Part shown: piece after piece, positions 1-5,984 of the stretch | Numbering within the stretch: position 1 is the first letter of the stretch | How the letters are laid out: each line of letters starts with the position of its first letter | From: a virus | Strand: one strand, 5' to 3' | DNA length: 30,111 nucleotides | IMG/VR virus record: IMGVR_UViG_3300023434_000007 | Location: 1 to 30,111 of that record | Notes under the pieces: generated by a model | The model's input: only the letters and a program-made list of their open reading frames with translations | What the model was told of the DNA's origin: nothing | The model's database searches: none | Position numbers and translations under genes: made by a program

Positions 1-5
1 GCTTA

Positions 6-1034
6 ATGATTAATATGGGAACTGAACAATATAATGTACAAGAAAACGAGAAAGTTGAACATAGTGATGTACAACTATTATACGGAGATTGTTTTAAGGA
101 GATGGAGAAGTTAAAACATGGGAGTATAGATTTGATAATAACCGACCCACCATACGGAACAGTTAATGGAATAGCGTCTGGTGATTTTGAGCATGGGATG
201 AAAGACAAGACAGAATGGGATAAAGTCTTAGATATAAAAGAGATTTTCAATTATGCAAATAGAGTTTTGAGAAGAAACGGAAAATTAATTCTATTTAGTC
301 AAGAGCCATATACATCAAAATTAATAACCGAAGCAATACCAAATTTACAATTCTGTTATAGAATGGTTTGGGAGAAAGACCATTTTGCAAATAGCCTTAT
401 AGCAAAAAAAGCACCAGTTAGTTATTATGAAGATATTTTAGTTTTTAGTAAAATGAATCCGTTACATGATACCGAATTTATACATCCATTAAGACCATAT
501 TTTAAAGAGGTGTTTGAATTTATTGGATTAACAAAAAAGAACATAGTAGAAATAGTAGGACAAGGTGCAGACCATACTTTTAGATTCGGAAGTTCTCAGT
601 TCAGCCTATGTACAAAAAAGACATACGGTAAAATAGTAGAACATTTTAACATAAACAATATGGATAAATTTATTAACTTTGAAGAATTAATTAAAATAGA
701 TAAGCCATTTAAGAGTAGCCATAATGAAGAATTAAATAAGATAAATCCATCAATATTTAACCTGCCAGTTGATAAAAAGATTAAATCCAATATACTAAAA
801 TACAAGAAAGATTATGACGGATTTCATCCAACACAAAAACCAGTAGATTTACTAAAAGATTTAATTAGAACTTATTCAAATAAAGGAGATACTGTCTTAG
901 ATTTTACAATGGGTTCTGGTTCTACTGGAGTAGCTTGTGTTAATTTAAACAGGGATTTTATTGGAATGGAACTTGATGAAAAATACTTTGAGATAGCTAA
1001 ACAGAGGATTGAGGATTCGCCTAAGCCTTACTAA
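6..1034 (+). CDS. DNA N6-adenine/N4-cytosine methyltransferase
   Basis: Predicted S-adenosylmethionine-dependent methyltransferase acting on an exocyclic amino group of DNA. The catalytic motif TDPPYG is at residues 46-51; a helical insert of about 200 residues follows; then come the HPTQKP motif and the AdoMet-binding loop FTMGSGST near residue 300. This order (catalytic motif before the AdoMet loop) is that of the beta class. At 342 residues it is a complete single-domain enzyme. No partner restriction enzyme or specificity subunit is visible, so it is probably a solitary viral methyltransferase, perhaps masking the genome from host restriction. The ATG lies five bases from the window edge, so the upstream context cannot be judged. 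A shorter relative of its C-terminal half lies at 4698-5012. Confidence 0.9.
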   Translation: MINMGTEQYNVQENEKVEHSDVQLLYGDCFKEMEKLKHGSIDLIITDPPYGTVNGIASGDFEHGMKDKTEWDKVLDIKEIFNYANRVLRRNGKLILFSQEPYTSKLITEAIPNLQFCYRMVWEKDHFANSLIAKKAPVSYYEDILVFSKMNPLHDTEFIHPLRPYFKEVFEFIGLTKKNIVEIVGQGADHTFRFGSSQFSLCTKKTYGKIVEHFNINNMDKFINFEELIKIDKPFKSSHNEELNKINPSIFNLPVDKKIKSNILKYKKDYDGFHPTQKPVDLLKDLIRTYSNKGDTVLDFTMGSGSTGVACVNLNRDFIGMELDEKYFEIAKQRIEDSPKPY

Positions 1035-1041
1035 ACGCACT

Positions 1042-1110
1042 ATGGAAATAAATAATGATTTTTTAACAAAGCAGTTGAGATACTTAAAAGAATACAGGGC
1101 AGAAATATGA
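1042..1110 (+). CDS. possible 22-residue leader-like peptide
   Basis: A short open frame (starts MEINNDF, ends YRAEI) begins seven bases after the methyltransferase stop and ends in a 4-base ATGA overlap with the next gene. That junction is the commonest translational-coupling arrangement in this window, which is the only reason to list it. No domain can be recognised at this length; it may simply carry ribosomes from the methyltransferase into the following gene. Confidence 0.3.
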   Translation: MEINNDFLTKQLRYLKEYRAEI

Positions 1111-1349
1111 AAACATATGTCAGCGATACTTTCCCATTAGAAAAACTAGAATGTGCTTATATGGATATTTGTGGAGACTATCGACCAGCGCATCAATGCA
1201 AAGGAGAGAAGAAAGTTTGTTCGTATACTTATCCATGCGAATTAAGGCAATGGTTTAAAGAAGTGATACTGGATAGAATCCCAAAAAAGAATCTCGAACT
1301 TCAAGTAAAATTATTATTCGATGAACATGGTAGACGAAAAAAACGTTAA
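1107..1349 (+). CDS. small cysteine-rich protein, function unknown
   Basis: 80 residues with six cysteines (among them LECAYMDIC and KVCSYTYPC), followed by a basic C-terminus ending in GRRKKR. The cysteine spacing suggests a metal-binding knuckle, but I do not recognise the family. The start overlaps the preceding short frame by ATGA, and the end overlaps the nuclease gene by 29 bases, so it appears to be part of one translational unit with its neighbours. Confidence 0.6.
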   Translation: MKTYVSDTFPLEKLECAYMDICGDYRPAHQCKGEKKVCSYTYPCELRQWFKEVILDRIPKKNLELQVKLLFDEHGRRKKR

Positions 1350-1887
1350 GAGGGGCAAGAAGTCCAAAGCCCAGGGAGCAATTTTTGAGTTACGAGTACG
1401 TTCTGACCTAGAAGAAAAGGGTTGGACAGTTGACAAGTGGACGAATAATGTGGAACCTGGACATGTTGAAGGAGTCGGAGGATTAAAAATAGAGGATATT
1501 GAAGTTAAGAAGTGGGTACATCCGAAATTAATCAGAGCAAAAAATAAATGGGCAGGACCAGGCAGACCAATCTCCCAGGGCGCAGGATTCCCAGACTTTG
1601 TTGTATTTAGACCAAGTAACTTTGAAAGATTCGGATGTTCTGAATGTAGAAGAGTTATAAATGTAAATAAAGAACTTGGACAGATATACGAAGTGATTGG
1701 GGTCGAATCAAAAATCGGTGGAGAATTATCCAAAATAGAAAAAGAAAAATGTAAGTGGATGCTAGACAATAATATATTCAGTAAGATTCTAATTGCAGAG
1801 AAAACAAAGGTGAAGAATAAAGTAGTGATCGTTTATCATGACTTCAAAGAAAAATACTGGAGATTCTATGAAAACTCAAAAGACTAA
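1321..1887 (+). CDS. PD-(D/E)XK nuclease, Hjc/VRR-like
   Basis: 188 residues with a PD-(D/E)XK nuclease signature: an N-terminal helix GAIFELRVRSDLEEKGW (Glu23), then FPDF (Asp92), then VESK (Glu129, Lys131) on the next strand, and a following KILIAE strand. The order and the N-terminal G-x-x-x-E-x-R helix resemble archaeal Holliday-junction resolvases (Hjc) and related VRR-type nucleases. In a virus such an enzyme would process branched replication or packaging intermediates; that role is inferred. An internal ATG at 1327 is an equally possible start. A CSEC pair near residue 106 could bind a metal and is not typical of Hjc. Confidence 0.72.
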   Translation: MNMVDEKNVKRGKKSKAQGAIFELRVRSDLEEKGWTVDKWTNNVEPGHVEGVGGLKIEDIEVKKWVHPKLIRAKNKWAGPGRPISQGAGFPDFVVFRPSNFERFGCSECRRVINVNKELGQIYEVIGVESKIGGELSKIEKEKCKWMLDNNIFSKILIAEKTKVKNKVVIVYHDFKEKYWRFYENSKD

Positions 1888-2011
1888 ATTTGCCTATATG
1901 GTATGCATCAAACCAAACATTTATGTTTGTCTAATTTCATAAGGGCGATGATTGCATAAGGCACATCTGCAGGAGTCCTTGTCTTTTGAGACAAAAACCA
2001 AAACCACAAAG
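1888..2011. other. non-coding gap with a perfect 7+7 palindrome
   Basis: This stretch has no gene I can support. It holds a perfect inverted repeat CAAACAT-TT-ATGTTTG at 1914-1929 and a weaker hairpin TTGTC/GACAA around 1979-1994. The first could be an operator or part of a termination signal after the nuclease gene. It ends at the leaderless promoter of the next operon. Confidence 0.5.
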
Positions 2012-2019
2012 TTTAAATA
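2008..2019 (+). promoter_or_regulatory. archaeal BRE/TATA promoter
   Basis: AAAGTTTAAATA is an archaeal TFB/TBP element. The TATA centre near 2015 is 26 bases from the ATG at 2041, the spacing expected if transcription starts on the A of that ATG. It therefore predicts a leaderless mRNA and argues against the upstream in-frame ATG at 2029. Confidence 0.7.
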
Positions 2020-2040
2020 GCAAAATATATGTTTATATTT

Positions 2041-2235
2041 ATGGGTGATTCTAACAGGAAGAACATAAACGTTGCAACTCTTGAGAAGGTTAAGCAATTT
2101 CTAAAAAAACAAGACGAGCCAGTATTCAAATCAGATATAGTGAAGGGCGCAAGTGTGGACTTTTATTCTGTTGGGATAGCGATAACAATGCTAAACGTTC
2201 GAATCAATAAAGATGGGAGAATTAAACTCAAATGA
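2041..2235 (+). CDS. small basic protein, possible mini winged helix
   Basis: 64 residues starting MGDSNRKN. The pattern of two short helices (ATLEKVKQFLKK; FKSDIVKGA), a third helix (YSVGIAITML) and a terminal beta-like segment (VRINKDGRIKLK) resembles a minimal winged-helix DNA-binding protein, but no family is certain. The start at 2041 is chosen from the TATA spacing rather than the longer frame from 2029. It is the first gene of the operon and overlaps the next one by ATGA. Confidence 0.6.
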   Translation: MGDSNRKNINVATLEKVKQFLKKQDEPVFKSDIVKGASVDFYSVGIAITMLNVRINKDGRIKLK

Positions 2236-2846
2236 ACTGGGATAATATTAAAATTGCTTTGAGGAATGGTGAAAAAATCACAAGACCAAGCTGGGAAGCA
2301 GAACATTTTTGGGTTTTAAGTGAAGATGGACTTGAGAGGATTGTATGTCACGACGGAACTCATGCGAGAGTACACCTTCGACAAACCGAAGTATTTGATT
2401 GGAAGATATGGAAAGATGTGAATCAGTTAGATAATATAAACAGAGCAGTAACAACTTATATTATGAATAATAGAGAAATACCAAACACGATTAGACTTGG
2501 AAAAAAACTTAAAGACAAATTTGGAAAATCATTAAAATTATTAGGGATGGATGTTCTTATTGATGATACACTTGATCCAGAATCTTTCCATGTTTATTTT
2601 GGGGCATTAGAATTTGATATTTTTTGTGATGGGATATATGAGACTAAAGAAGGAAGATTTATTCAAGTCAAGGAGATAACATATTATAATAATTTTCCAT
2701 CTGAGACTACTCCAAAACAAATAGCATGCATAGTCGTAAGTGAAGCAACAGTGTTCGCAGGAGATTCCAGAACAACAATAATGAGAGAAGTTTGTACAGA
2801 ATCCCAATTCAGAGAAAAAGTGAGGTCAAGAGTATGTTGGAGATAA
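2232..2846 (+). CDS. DUF2829/Tad2-like protein with C-terminal extension
   Basis: The first ~62 residues follow the DUF2829 pattern: MNWDNIKIALRNGEKITRPSW, then an aromatic strand (FWVL), a variable loop, and a terminal Asp-Trp (TEVFDWKIWK). Known DUF2829 members include Tad2, a phage protein that sequesters the cyclic ADP-ribose signal of the Thoeris defence system; whether this copy does so is inference. Residues ~65-204 form an extension I do not recognise, with a helical part (YIMNNREIPNTIRLGKKL) and a beta-rich part. The gene starts in an ATGA overlap with the previous one, and its end overlaps the regulator gene by 13 bases. Confidence 0.5.
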   Translation: MNWDNIKIALRNGEKITRPSWEAEHFWVLSEDGLERIVCHDGTHARVHLRQTEVFDWKIWKDVNQLDNINRAVTTYIMNNREIPNTIRLGKKLKDKFGKSLKLLGMDVLIDDTLDPESFHVYFGALEFDIFCDGIYETKEGRFIQVKEITYYNNFPSETTPKQIACIVVSEATVFAGDSRTTIMREVCTESQFREKVRSRVCWR

Positions 2847-3229
2847 TTAATCAAAAAAATATGAATTTCTTAATTGAGATTTCAAAAAAGCCTAGGAATA
2901 TTTCTGAGTTAGCAAAACGTTGTGATTTGGCGTTGAGTGCTGCATCAACATTAATATCCAGGTGGGCAAGATCAAACATAGTCAACAAAACCGAAGGAGA
3001 TGGAAAGCGCGGGAAGGAAATTGTTATCACACTTACAGACTATGGCAAATCGCAGATCAAACTTTTAAAGGAGATTAAGAAAAATTATCATAACAACAAA
3101 AATGGAGTCTTGAGTGATATAGAGTTGACGGCTGTTAATTTAACAAGGAGTCCACAGGAATGCTGCGAGTTTAGTAAAATTGAAGAAACTGAGAAGGGAG
3201 GTGAAAATGCCCTACGCAAAATATCATAG
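2834..3229 (+). CDS. winged helix-turn-helix transcriptional regulator
   Basis: 131 residues. Residues 21-50 (RNISELAKRCDLALSAASTL and the next ten) form a clear MarR/ArsR-like helix-turn-helix, and GDGKRGKEIVITLTDYGK is the wing and following strand, ending in the LTxxGK motif common in archaeal regulators. The start at 2834 is preferred to 2792 because GAGGT lies just upstream at good spacing. It probably represses or activates viral genes; the paired palindromes at 4129 and 4163 are candidate sites. The C-terminus contains adjacent cysteines (QECCEF). Its last 23 bases overlap the following HNH gene. Confidence 0.75.
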   Translation: MLEIINQKNMNFLIEISKKPRNISELAKRCDLALSAASTLISRWARSNIVNKTEGDGKRGKEIVITLTDYGKSQIKLLKEIKKNYHNNKNGVLSDIELTAVNLTRSPQECCEFSKIEETEKGGENALRKIS

Positions 3230-3626
3230 AAAAGAGAAAGAGAAAGAACGATCACTTAAGAGGAAGGAGAGTTATAAACATAAAGGATACAATCCTAAGA
3301 GTATTGAAAATGGCTTTAAAAAAGGACACAAATTACAAAGCGGGAATAAACATTGGAATTGGAAAGGTGGAATATCTTCTAAAAATATAAAAATAAGAAA
3401 TTCTATGGAATATAGATTATGGAGAGAAGCGGTATTTAAAAGAGATAATTGGACTTGTAGATTTTGTGGGCAAAGAGGTGGAAACTTAAATGCAGACCAC
3501 ATCAAACCATTCGCCTTATTCCCAGAATTAAGATTTGCTATAGATAATGGAAGAACACTCTGTAAAGAGTGTCATAAAACTACAGATACATTTTCAGGAA
3601 AATTAAACAAAAAAAAATGGAGGTAA
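3207..3626 (+). CDS. free-standing HNH homing endonuclease
   Basis: 139 residues. The HNH/zinc core runs from FKRDNWTCRFC (Cys84, Cys87) through ADHIKPF (Asp97, His98) to CKECH (Cys119, Cys122, His123), preceded by a basic DNA-binding region with NGFKKGHK and GNKHWNWKGG motifs. The start at 3207 has the strong ribosome site GGGAGGTG a few bases upstream; the frame from 3180 lacks one. It is a close type-match of the enzymes at 22952, 24664 and 28969. Its last codons (Trp-Arg-stop, TGG AGG TAA) double as the ribosome site of the next gene. It probably spreads by cutting homologous genomes lacking it; the target is unknown. Confidence 0.85.
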   Translation: MPYAKYHRKEKEKERSLKRKESYKHKGYNPKSIENGFKKGHKLQSGNKHWNWKGGISSKNIKIRNSMEYRLWREAVFKRDNWTCRFCGQRGGNLNADHIKPFALFPELRFAIDNGRTLCKECHKTTDTFSGKLNKKKWR

Positions 3627-3633
3627 AAAATAC

Positions 3634-4095
3634 ATGGTACAGAATAAACTAGACGAAACATCTAAGTTAACATACGACGAGCGAAGAAAAATCCTATTGC
3701 AGAAGAAATCCAACGTCATGGAGAACAAGACTGAGGAAGTTATTGGAGACGAATCCAAGAACATAGAAGCAGTAGAATCCAAACTCGTGTCAACAGTCAA
3801 ATCCAGCATGGAAGTTGAGTATACTGAAGAAGGAATCAAACTTGCATACAAAGGCCTAGTCCAGGAGAAAACATATCACGACAAACATCTTGTTGAGATG
3901 AATAACAGCCTAAAAGAAGCAGGCGAAATGACTCCAGAGCTAACAAAGCTAAAAGAGGACTTGCAGACAATTGCTAAGATAGACCAAGCGGAGAAATCCA
4001 AAAAGGAAATCGAATCAACTGAGGACAGGCTCAAAATAGTCAACAAAGAAATCAACGAAATCAAAGAAGAAATCGGGTCCCAATTAAAGCTTTAA
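3634..4095 (+). CDS. coiled-coil protein, function unknown
   Basis: 153 charged residues rich in Glu and Lys, mostly helical. The last ~70 residues (LTKLKEDLQ to INEIKEEIGSQL) have heptad spacing typical of a coiled coil. There is no signal peptide and no recognised domain. The ribosome site GGAGGTAAAAAA ahead of the ATG is one of three almost identical strong sites in the window (also before 15480 and 25223), which hints at high expression, and a T-tract terminator follows. A structural or scaffold-like role is possible but not shown. Confidence 0.65.
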   Translation: MVQNKLDETSKLTYDERRKILLQKKSNVMENKTEEVIGDESKNIEAVESKLVSTVKSSMEVEYTEEGIKLAYKGLVQEKTYHDKHLVEMNNSLKEAGEMTPELTKLKEDLQTIAKIDQAEKSKKEIESTEDRLKIVNKEINEIKEEIGSQLKL

Positions 4096-4105
4096 TTTCA
4101 AAACA

Positions 4106-4127
4106 AATTTTATTTTTTATTTTTTAT
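4106..4127 (+). terminator. T-tract terminator
   Basis: An almost pure T run (ATTTTATTTTTTATTTTTTA) lies just after the stop of the coiled-coil gene. Archaeal RNA polymerase terminates on such T-rich non-template runs without needing a hairpin. Confidence 0.6.
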
Positions 4128-4128
4128 C

Positions 4129-4179
4129 GTTCAAAAATATTGAACACGCTGAACAGGAAAGCGTTCAAAAATCCTGAAC
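4129..4179. promoter_or_regulatory. paired 17-bp palindromes, candidate operators
   Basis: GTTCAAAAATATTGAAC (4129-4145) and GTTCAAAAATCCTGAAC (4163-4179) match at 15 of 17 positions; their centres are 34 bases apart. Each is an inverted repeat (GTTCAA/TTGAAC and GTTCA/TGAAC). They lie between a terminator and a run of tiny genes, eight bases before the first ATG. I infer binding sites for a dimeric regulator, perhaps the one at 2834. Confidence 0.55.
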
Positions 4180-4186
4180 AAACACA

Positions 4187-4273
4187 ATGGTATTAGAAAG
4201 GCATCCAAAAACAGGAAAATTTGCAAGAGAAATCCCAGAAGGCGAAGCTCCGGATATAGAGGAAGATGATTAA
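4187..4273 (+). CDS. 28-residue protein, function unknown
   Basis: A short frame starting MVLERHPKTGKFAREIP and ending in an acidic tail (EAPDIEEDD). It is listed because it directly follows the operator-like repeats and is joined to the next gene by the recurring TAA-A-ATG junction (one base between stop and start). The phrase HPKTGKFA resembles short substrate or DNA-tail motifs seen in many small phage proteins, but no function can be given. Confidence 0.45.
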   Translation: MVLERHPKTGKFAREIPEGEAPDIEEDD

Positions 4274-4274
4274 A

Positions 4275-4418
4275 ATGGCAAAAATACATCTTAAATCAAA
4301 AATAGAGCAAATAGAAAATTTAAAACTTAAAGATATTGAGACTGTTGGAGAACTTATTGATATTCTTAAACAGCATAAAAAGTCTATGTGGAAAAAACAC
4401 AAGGAGAAAGCGAAATGA
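4275..4418 (+). CDS. 47-residue charged helical protein
   Basis: Starts MAKIHLKSKIEQIENL and ends in a Lys-rich tail. The whole chain is predicted to be helical from its residue pattern (LKLKDIETVGELIDILKQHK). It sits one base after the previous stop and overlaps the following gene by ATGA. No family recognised. Confidence 0.5.
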   Translation: MAKIHLKSKIEQIENLKLKDIETVGELIDILKQHKKSMWKKHKEKAK

Positions 4419-4570
4419 TAAACAAAATATTGTGCTGGTTGTTTGGGCATCAAGAATATAATCAATTAAGAGGACTAGGAGCTAAAAATCATTATTTTGA
4501 AGCTATTTGTTTTAGATGTGGAAGAATCAGAAAATTTAAAAAATTAAATCAACCGGAGGAAAAATCATGA
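4415..4570 (+). CDS. DUF1660-like zinc-knuckle protein
   Basis: 51 residues starting MINKILCWLFGHQEY and containing CFRCGR near residue 32. The C-x-(L/F)-F-G-H start followed by a CxxCG pair matches the small phage proteins of the DUF1660 type, which probably bind zinc. The start at 4415 is taken from the ATGA overlap with the preceding gene; an upstream in-frame ATG at 4388 would lie wholly inside that gene. Function unknown. Confidence 0.6.
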   Translation: MINKILCWLFGHQEYNQLRGLGAKNHYFEAICFRCGRIRKFKKLNQPEEKS

Positions 4571-4701
4571 GCAAATTTGAAATATACAAAGGCAAATCCG
4601 ACTGGAGATGGAGATTGATAGCAGATAATTATAAGATCGTGGCGCAGGGCCAAGGCTATGCATCAAAAAGAAATGCAGAAAATGCAACATTAACAAAATG
4701 A
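4567..4701 (+). CDS. DUF1508 (YegP-like) domain protein
   Basis: 44 residues, MSKFEIYKGKSDWRWRLIAD then KIVAQGQGYASKRNAENA. This is one DUF1508 repeat: FEIYK, a W-R-W-R-L strand, an I-V-A turn, a G-Y-x-S/x-K-x-x-x-E-N helix. Family members are short beta-rich proteins of unsettled function. Start and end both fall in overlaps with neighbours (last codons of the DUF1660-like gene; ATGA with the next gene). Confidence 0.7.
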   Translation: MSKFEIYKGKSDWRWRLIADNYKIVAQGQGYASKRNAENATLTK

Positions 4702-5012
4702 CCCATGAGGAACTGAAGCGATTCGTAAACAAGATCAAGGAGCAAAGCACAGTATGGGAAATCAAGAAGGATTCCAACAAGAACTACATCCACCCAACCC
4801 AAAAACCAACAAAACTAGCCCAGAGAGCAATATTAAACAACACAAAGAAAGGACAGGCAGTACTCGACCCATTTGGGGGTTCATTCAGCACTTTAATGGC
4901 CTGTGAGGAAAGAAAACGTGTTTGTTACACAATAGAGCTAGACCCGGACTTTTGCTCACACGGGATAGAAAGATGGGAAAACCATACGAAAATGAAGGCG
5001 GTGAAATTATGA
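4698..5012 (+). CDS. truncated DNA methyltransferase, C-terminal half only
   Basis: 104 residues that correspond to the C-terminal half of the methyltransferase at 6-1034: IHPTQKP, then VLDPFGGSFSTLMACE (AdoMet loop), then IELDPDFCSHGIERWEN. The catalytic (D/N)PP(Y/W) motif is absent and no upstream frame supplies it, since the DUF1508 gene abuts directly. It has an intact ATGA-coupled start and a clean stop coupled to the next gene, so it looks maintained rather than freshly broken. It may bind AdoMet or act with another subunit, or be a relic. Confidence 0.6.
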   Translation: MTHEELKRFVNKIKEQSTVWEIKKDSNKNYIHPTQKPTKLAQRAILNNTKKGQAVLDPFGGSFSTLMACEERKRVCYTIELDPDFCSHGIERWENHTKMKAVKL

Positions 5013-5224
5013 AAAAATTTGAAGAATTAACAGATGAGTGGTTCAATAATGAAGATATAAAGGAAGGACTAGACGAGTTCATAAAAAATGAAGTAACCAA
5101 TATGATTAAAGAATGGCAAAAAGATAAAAAACAATGTAAAAATAGAGAATGTTTAGCAGGACACTGTGCACAAATATATTGGTTTTGTGACTTTTTTGGT
5201 ATAAAAGAGGCGGATACATTATGA
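5009..5224 (+). CDS. small acidic protein with C-terminal cysteines
   Basis: 71 residues starting MKKFEELTDEWFNNEDIKEG; the N-terminal two-thirds are acidic and helical, and the end carries four cysteines (CKNREC, GHC, WFC) that could hold a metal. The ATG at 5009 overlaps the previous stop as ATGA, which is why it is preferred over the longer frame from 4922. Not recognised. Confidence 0.55.
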   Translation: MKKFEELTDEWFNNEDIKEGLDEFIKNEVTNMIKEWQKDKKQCKNRECLAGHCAQIYWFCDFFGIKEADTL

Positions 5225-5394
5225 GTAATTTTGATTGGAAGTTTGATTGGAGTAAAAAAGAATACAACGAAAGCCTAGATGAAGACATTACACACGAAAA
5301 AATAGGAAAAATTAGCCCAATGAAAGTCGGAAGTAGCATGCAAGACTTCCTAAACAGAGTATTTAATAAAAATAAAGAGGAAAAATCGAACTAA
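5221..5394 (+). CDS. 57-residue protein, function unknown
   Basis: Starts MSNFDWKFDWSKKEYNESLD with a repeated F-D-W segment, and has a second half ISPMKVGSSMQDFLNRVFNK. ATGA overlap with the gene before and a one-base gap to the gene after place it in the coupled run. No family recognised. Confidence 0.5.
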   Translation: MSNFDWKFDWSKKEYNESLDEDITHEKIGKISPMKVGSSMQDFLNRVFNKNKEEKSN

Positions 5395-5395
5395 A

Positions 5396-5557
5396 ATGGT
5401 CGAAAAAAGAGTAGAATATGAGGTTAATTCAATGGAATCGTTCAAAAAAGGCATGGAAATGATTAAATCTGGAGCTTTATGTCAAGTTGCGCGGTCGGAT
5501 TTGCGAGTAAAACTTGACAAACTTGACAAAAACCATAGTTTTGGGCGGAAAAATTAA
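5396..5557 (+). CDS. 53-residue protein preceding small terminase
   Basis: Starts MVEKRVEYEVNSMESFKKGM and ends in KLDKLDKNHSFGRKN. Joined to its neighbours by one-base junctions on both sides (TAA-A-ATG before, TAA-C-ATG to the small terminase gene). No recognised domain. Confidence 0.45.
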   Translation: MVEKRVEYEVNSMESFKKGMEMIKSGALCQVARSDLRVKLDKLDKNHSFGRKN

Positions 5558-5558
5558 C

Positions 5559-5984
5559 ATGGCAAAGATAACTGAAAAGACATTCAAGGCGGCACTCGTA
5601 AACTCAGGCGGAAACCAAGCAAGGATAGCCGAGAAGATGGAGAAGACCAGACAAGCAGTAGGATTATTCTTAAAAAAGCGACCAAAGATGCGAGAGCTAC
5701 TAGATTTAGAAGTTGTTAAATTGGTAGAAAACGCAGAAGATATAGTAGCAATGTCAATATTATCAAACAGAGATATAGACCAAAGCAAGTGGTTATTAAC
5801 AAACTCCAAAGTAGGAAAACAAAGGGGATGGGGACAAAAGCAGGAAATAGAACACTCTGGAGAGCAAAGTATAACCTTTCAAGAAGTAATCATGAGTGAT
5901 GAGACAATTAAGAAAATGAAAGAAGAATCAATTATGAAAATCAAAGATGATAAGAAAAATAACCTTAAGCCAAAAGCAAAGTGA
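5559..5984 (+). CDS. terS: terminase small subunit
   Basis: 141 residues. Residues 1-50 contain a helix-turn-helix (FKAALVNSGGNQARIAEKME then RQAVGLFLKKRPKMRELLD) like those of small terminases that bind the packaging start site and recruit the large subunit. The middle (AEDIVAMSILSNRDIDQSKWLL) is the usual helical oligomerisation region, followed by a Lys-rich tail. The start at 5559, one base after the preceding stop, is preferred to 5514. Its last 38 bases overlap the large subunit gene, as is common for terminase pairs. Confidence 0.8.
   Translation: MAKITEKTFKAALVNSGGNQARIAEKMEKTRQAVGLFLKKRPKMRELLDLEVVKLVENAEDIVAMSILSNRDIDQSKWLLTNSKVGKQRGWGQKQEIEHSGEQSITFQEVIMSDETIKKMKEESIMKIKDDKKNNLKPKAK

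Noticed and set aside
1314-1769. Antisense 151-codon frame opposite the PD-(D/E)XK nuclease
   Set aside because: Ser/Pro/Phe-rich shadow of a purine-rich coding strand; the sense frame has clear motifs.
3207-3626. Group I or II intron around the free-standing HNH genes
   Set aside because: Flanking genes are complete on each side and do not join into one protein; I saw no conserved intron core. The genes look intergenic.
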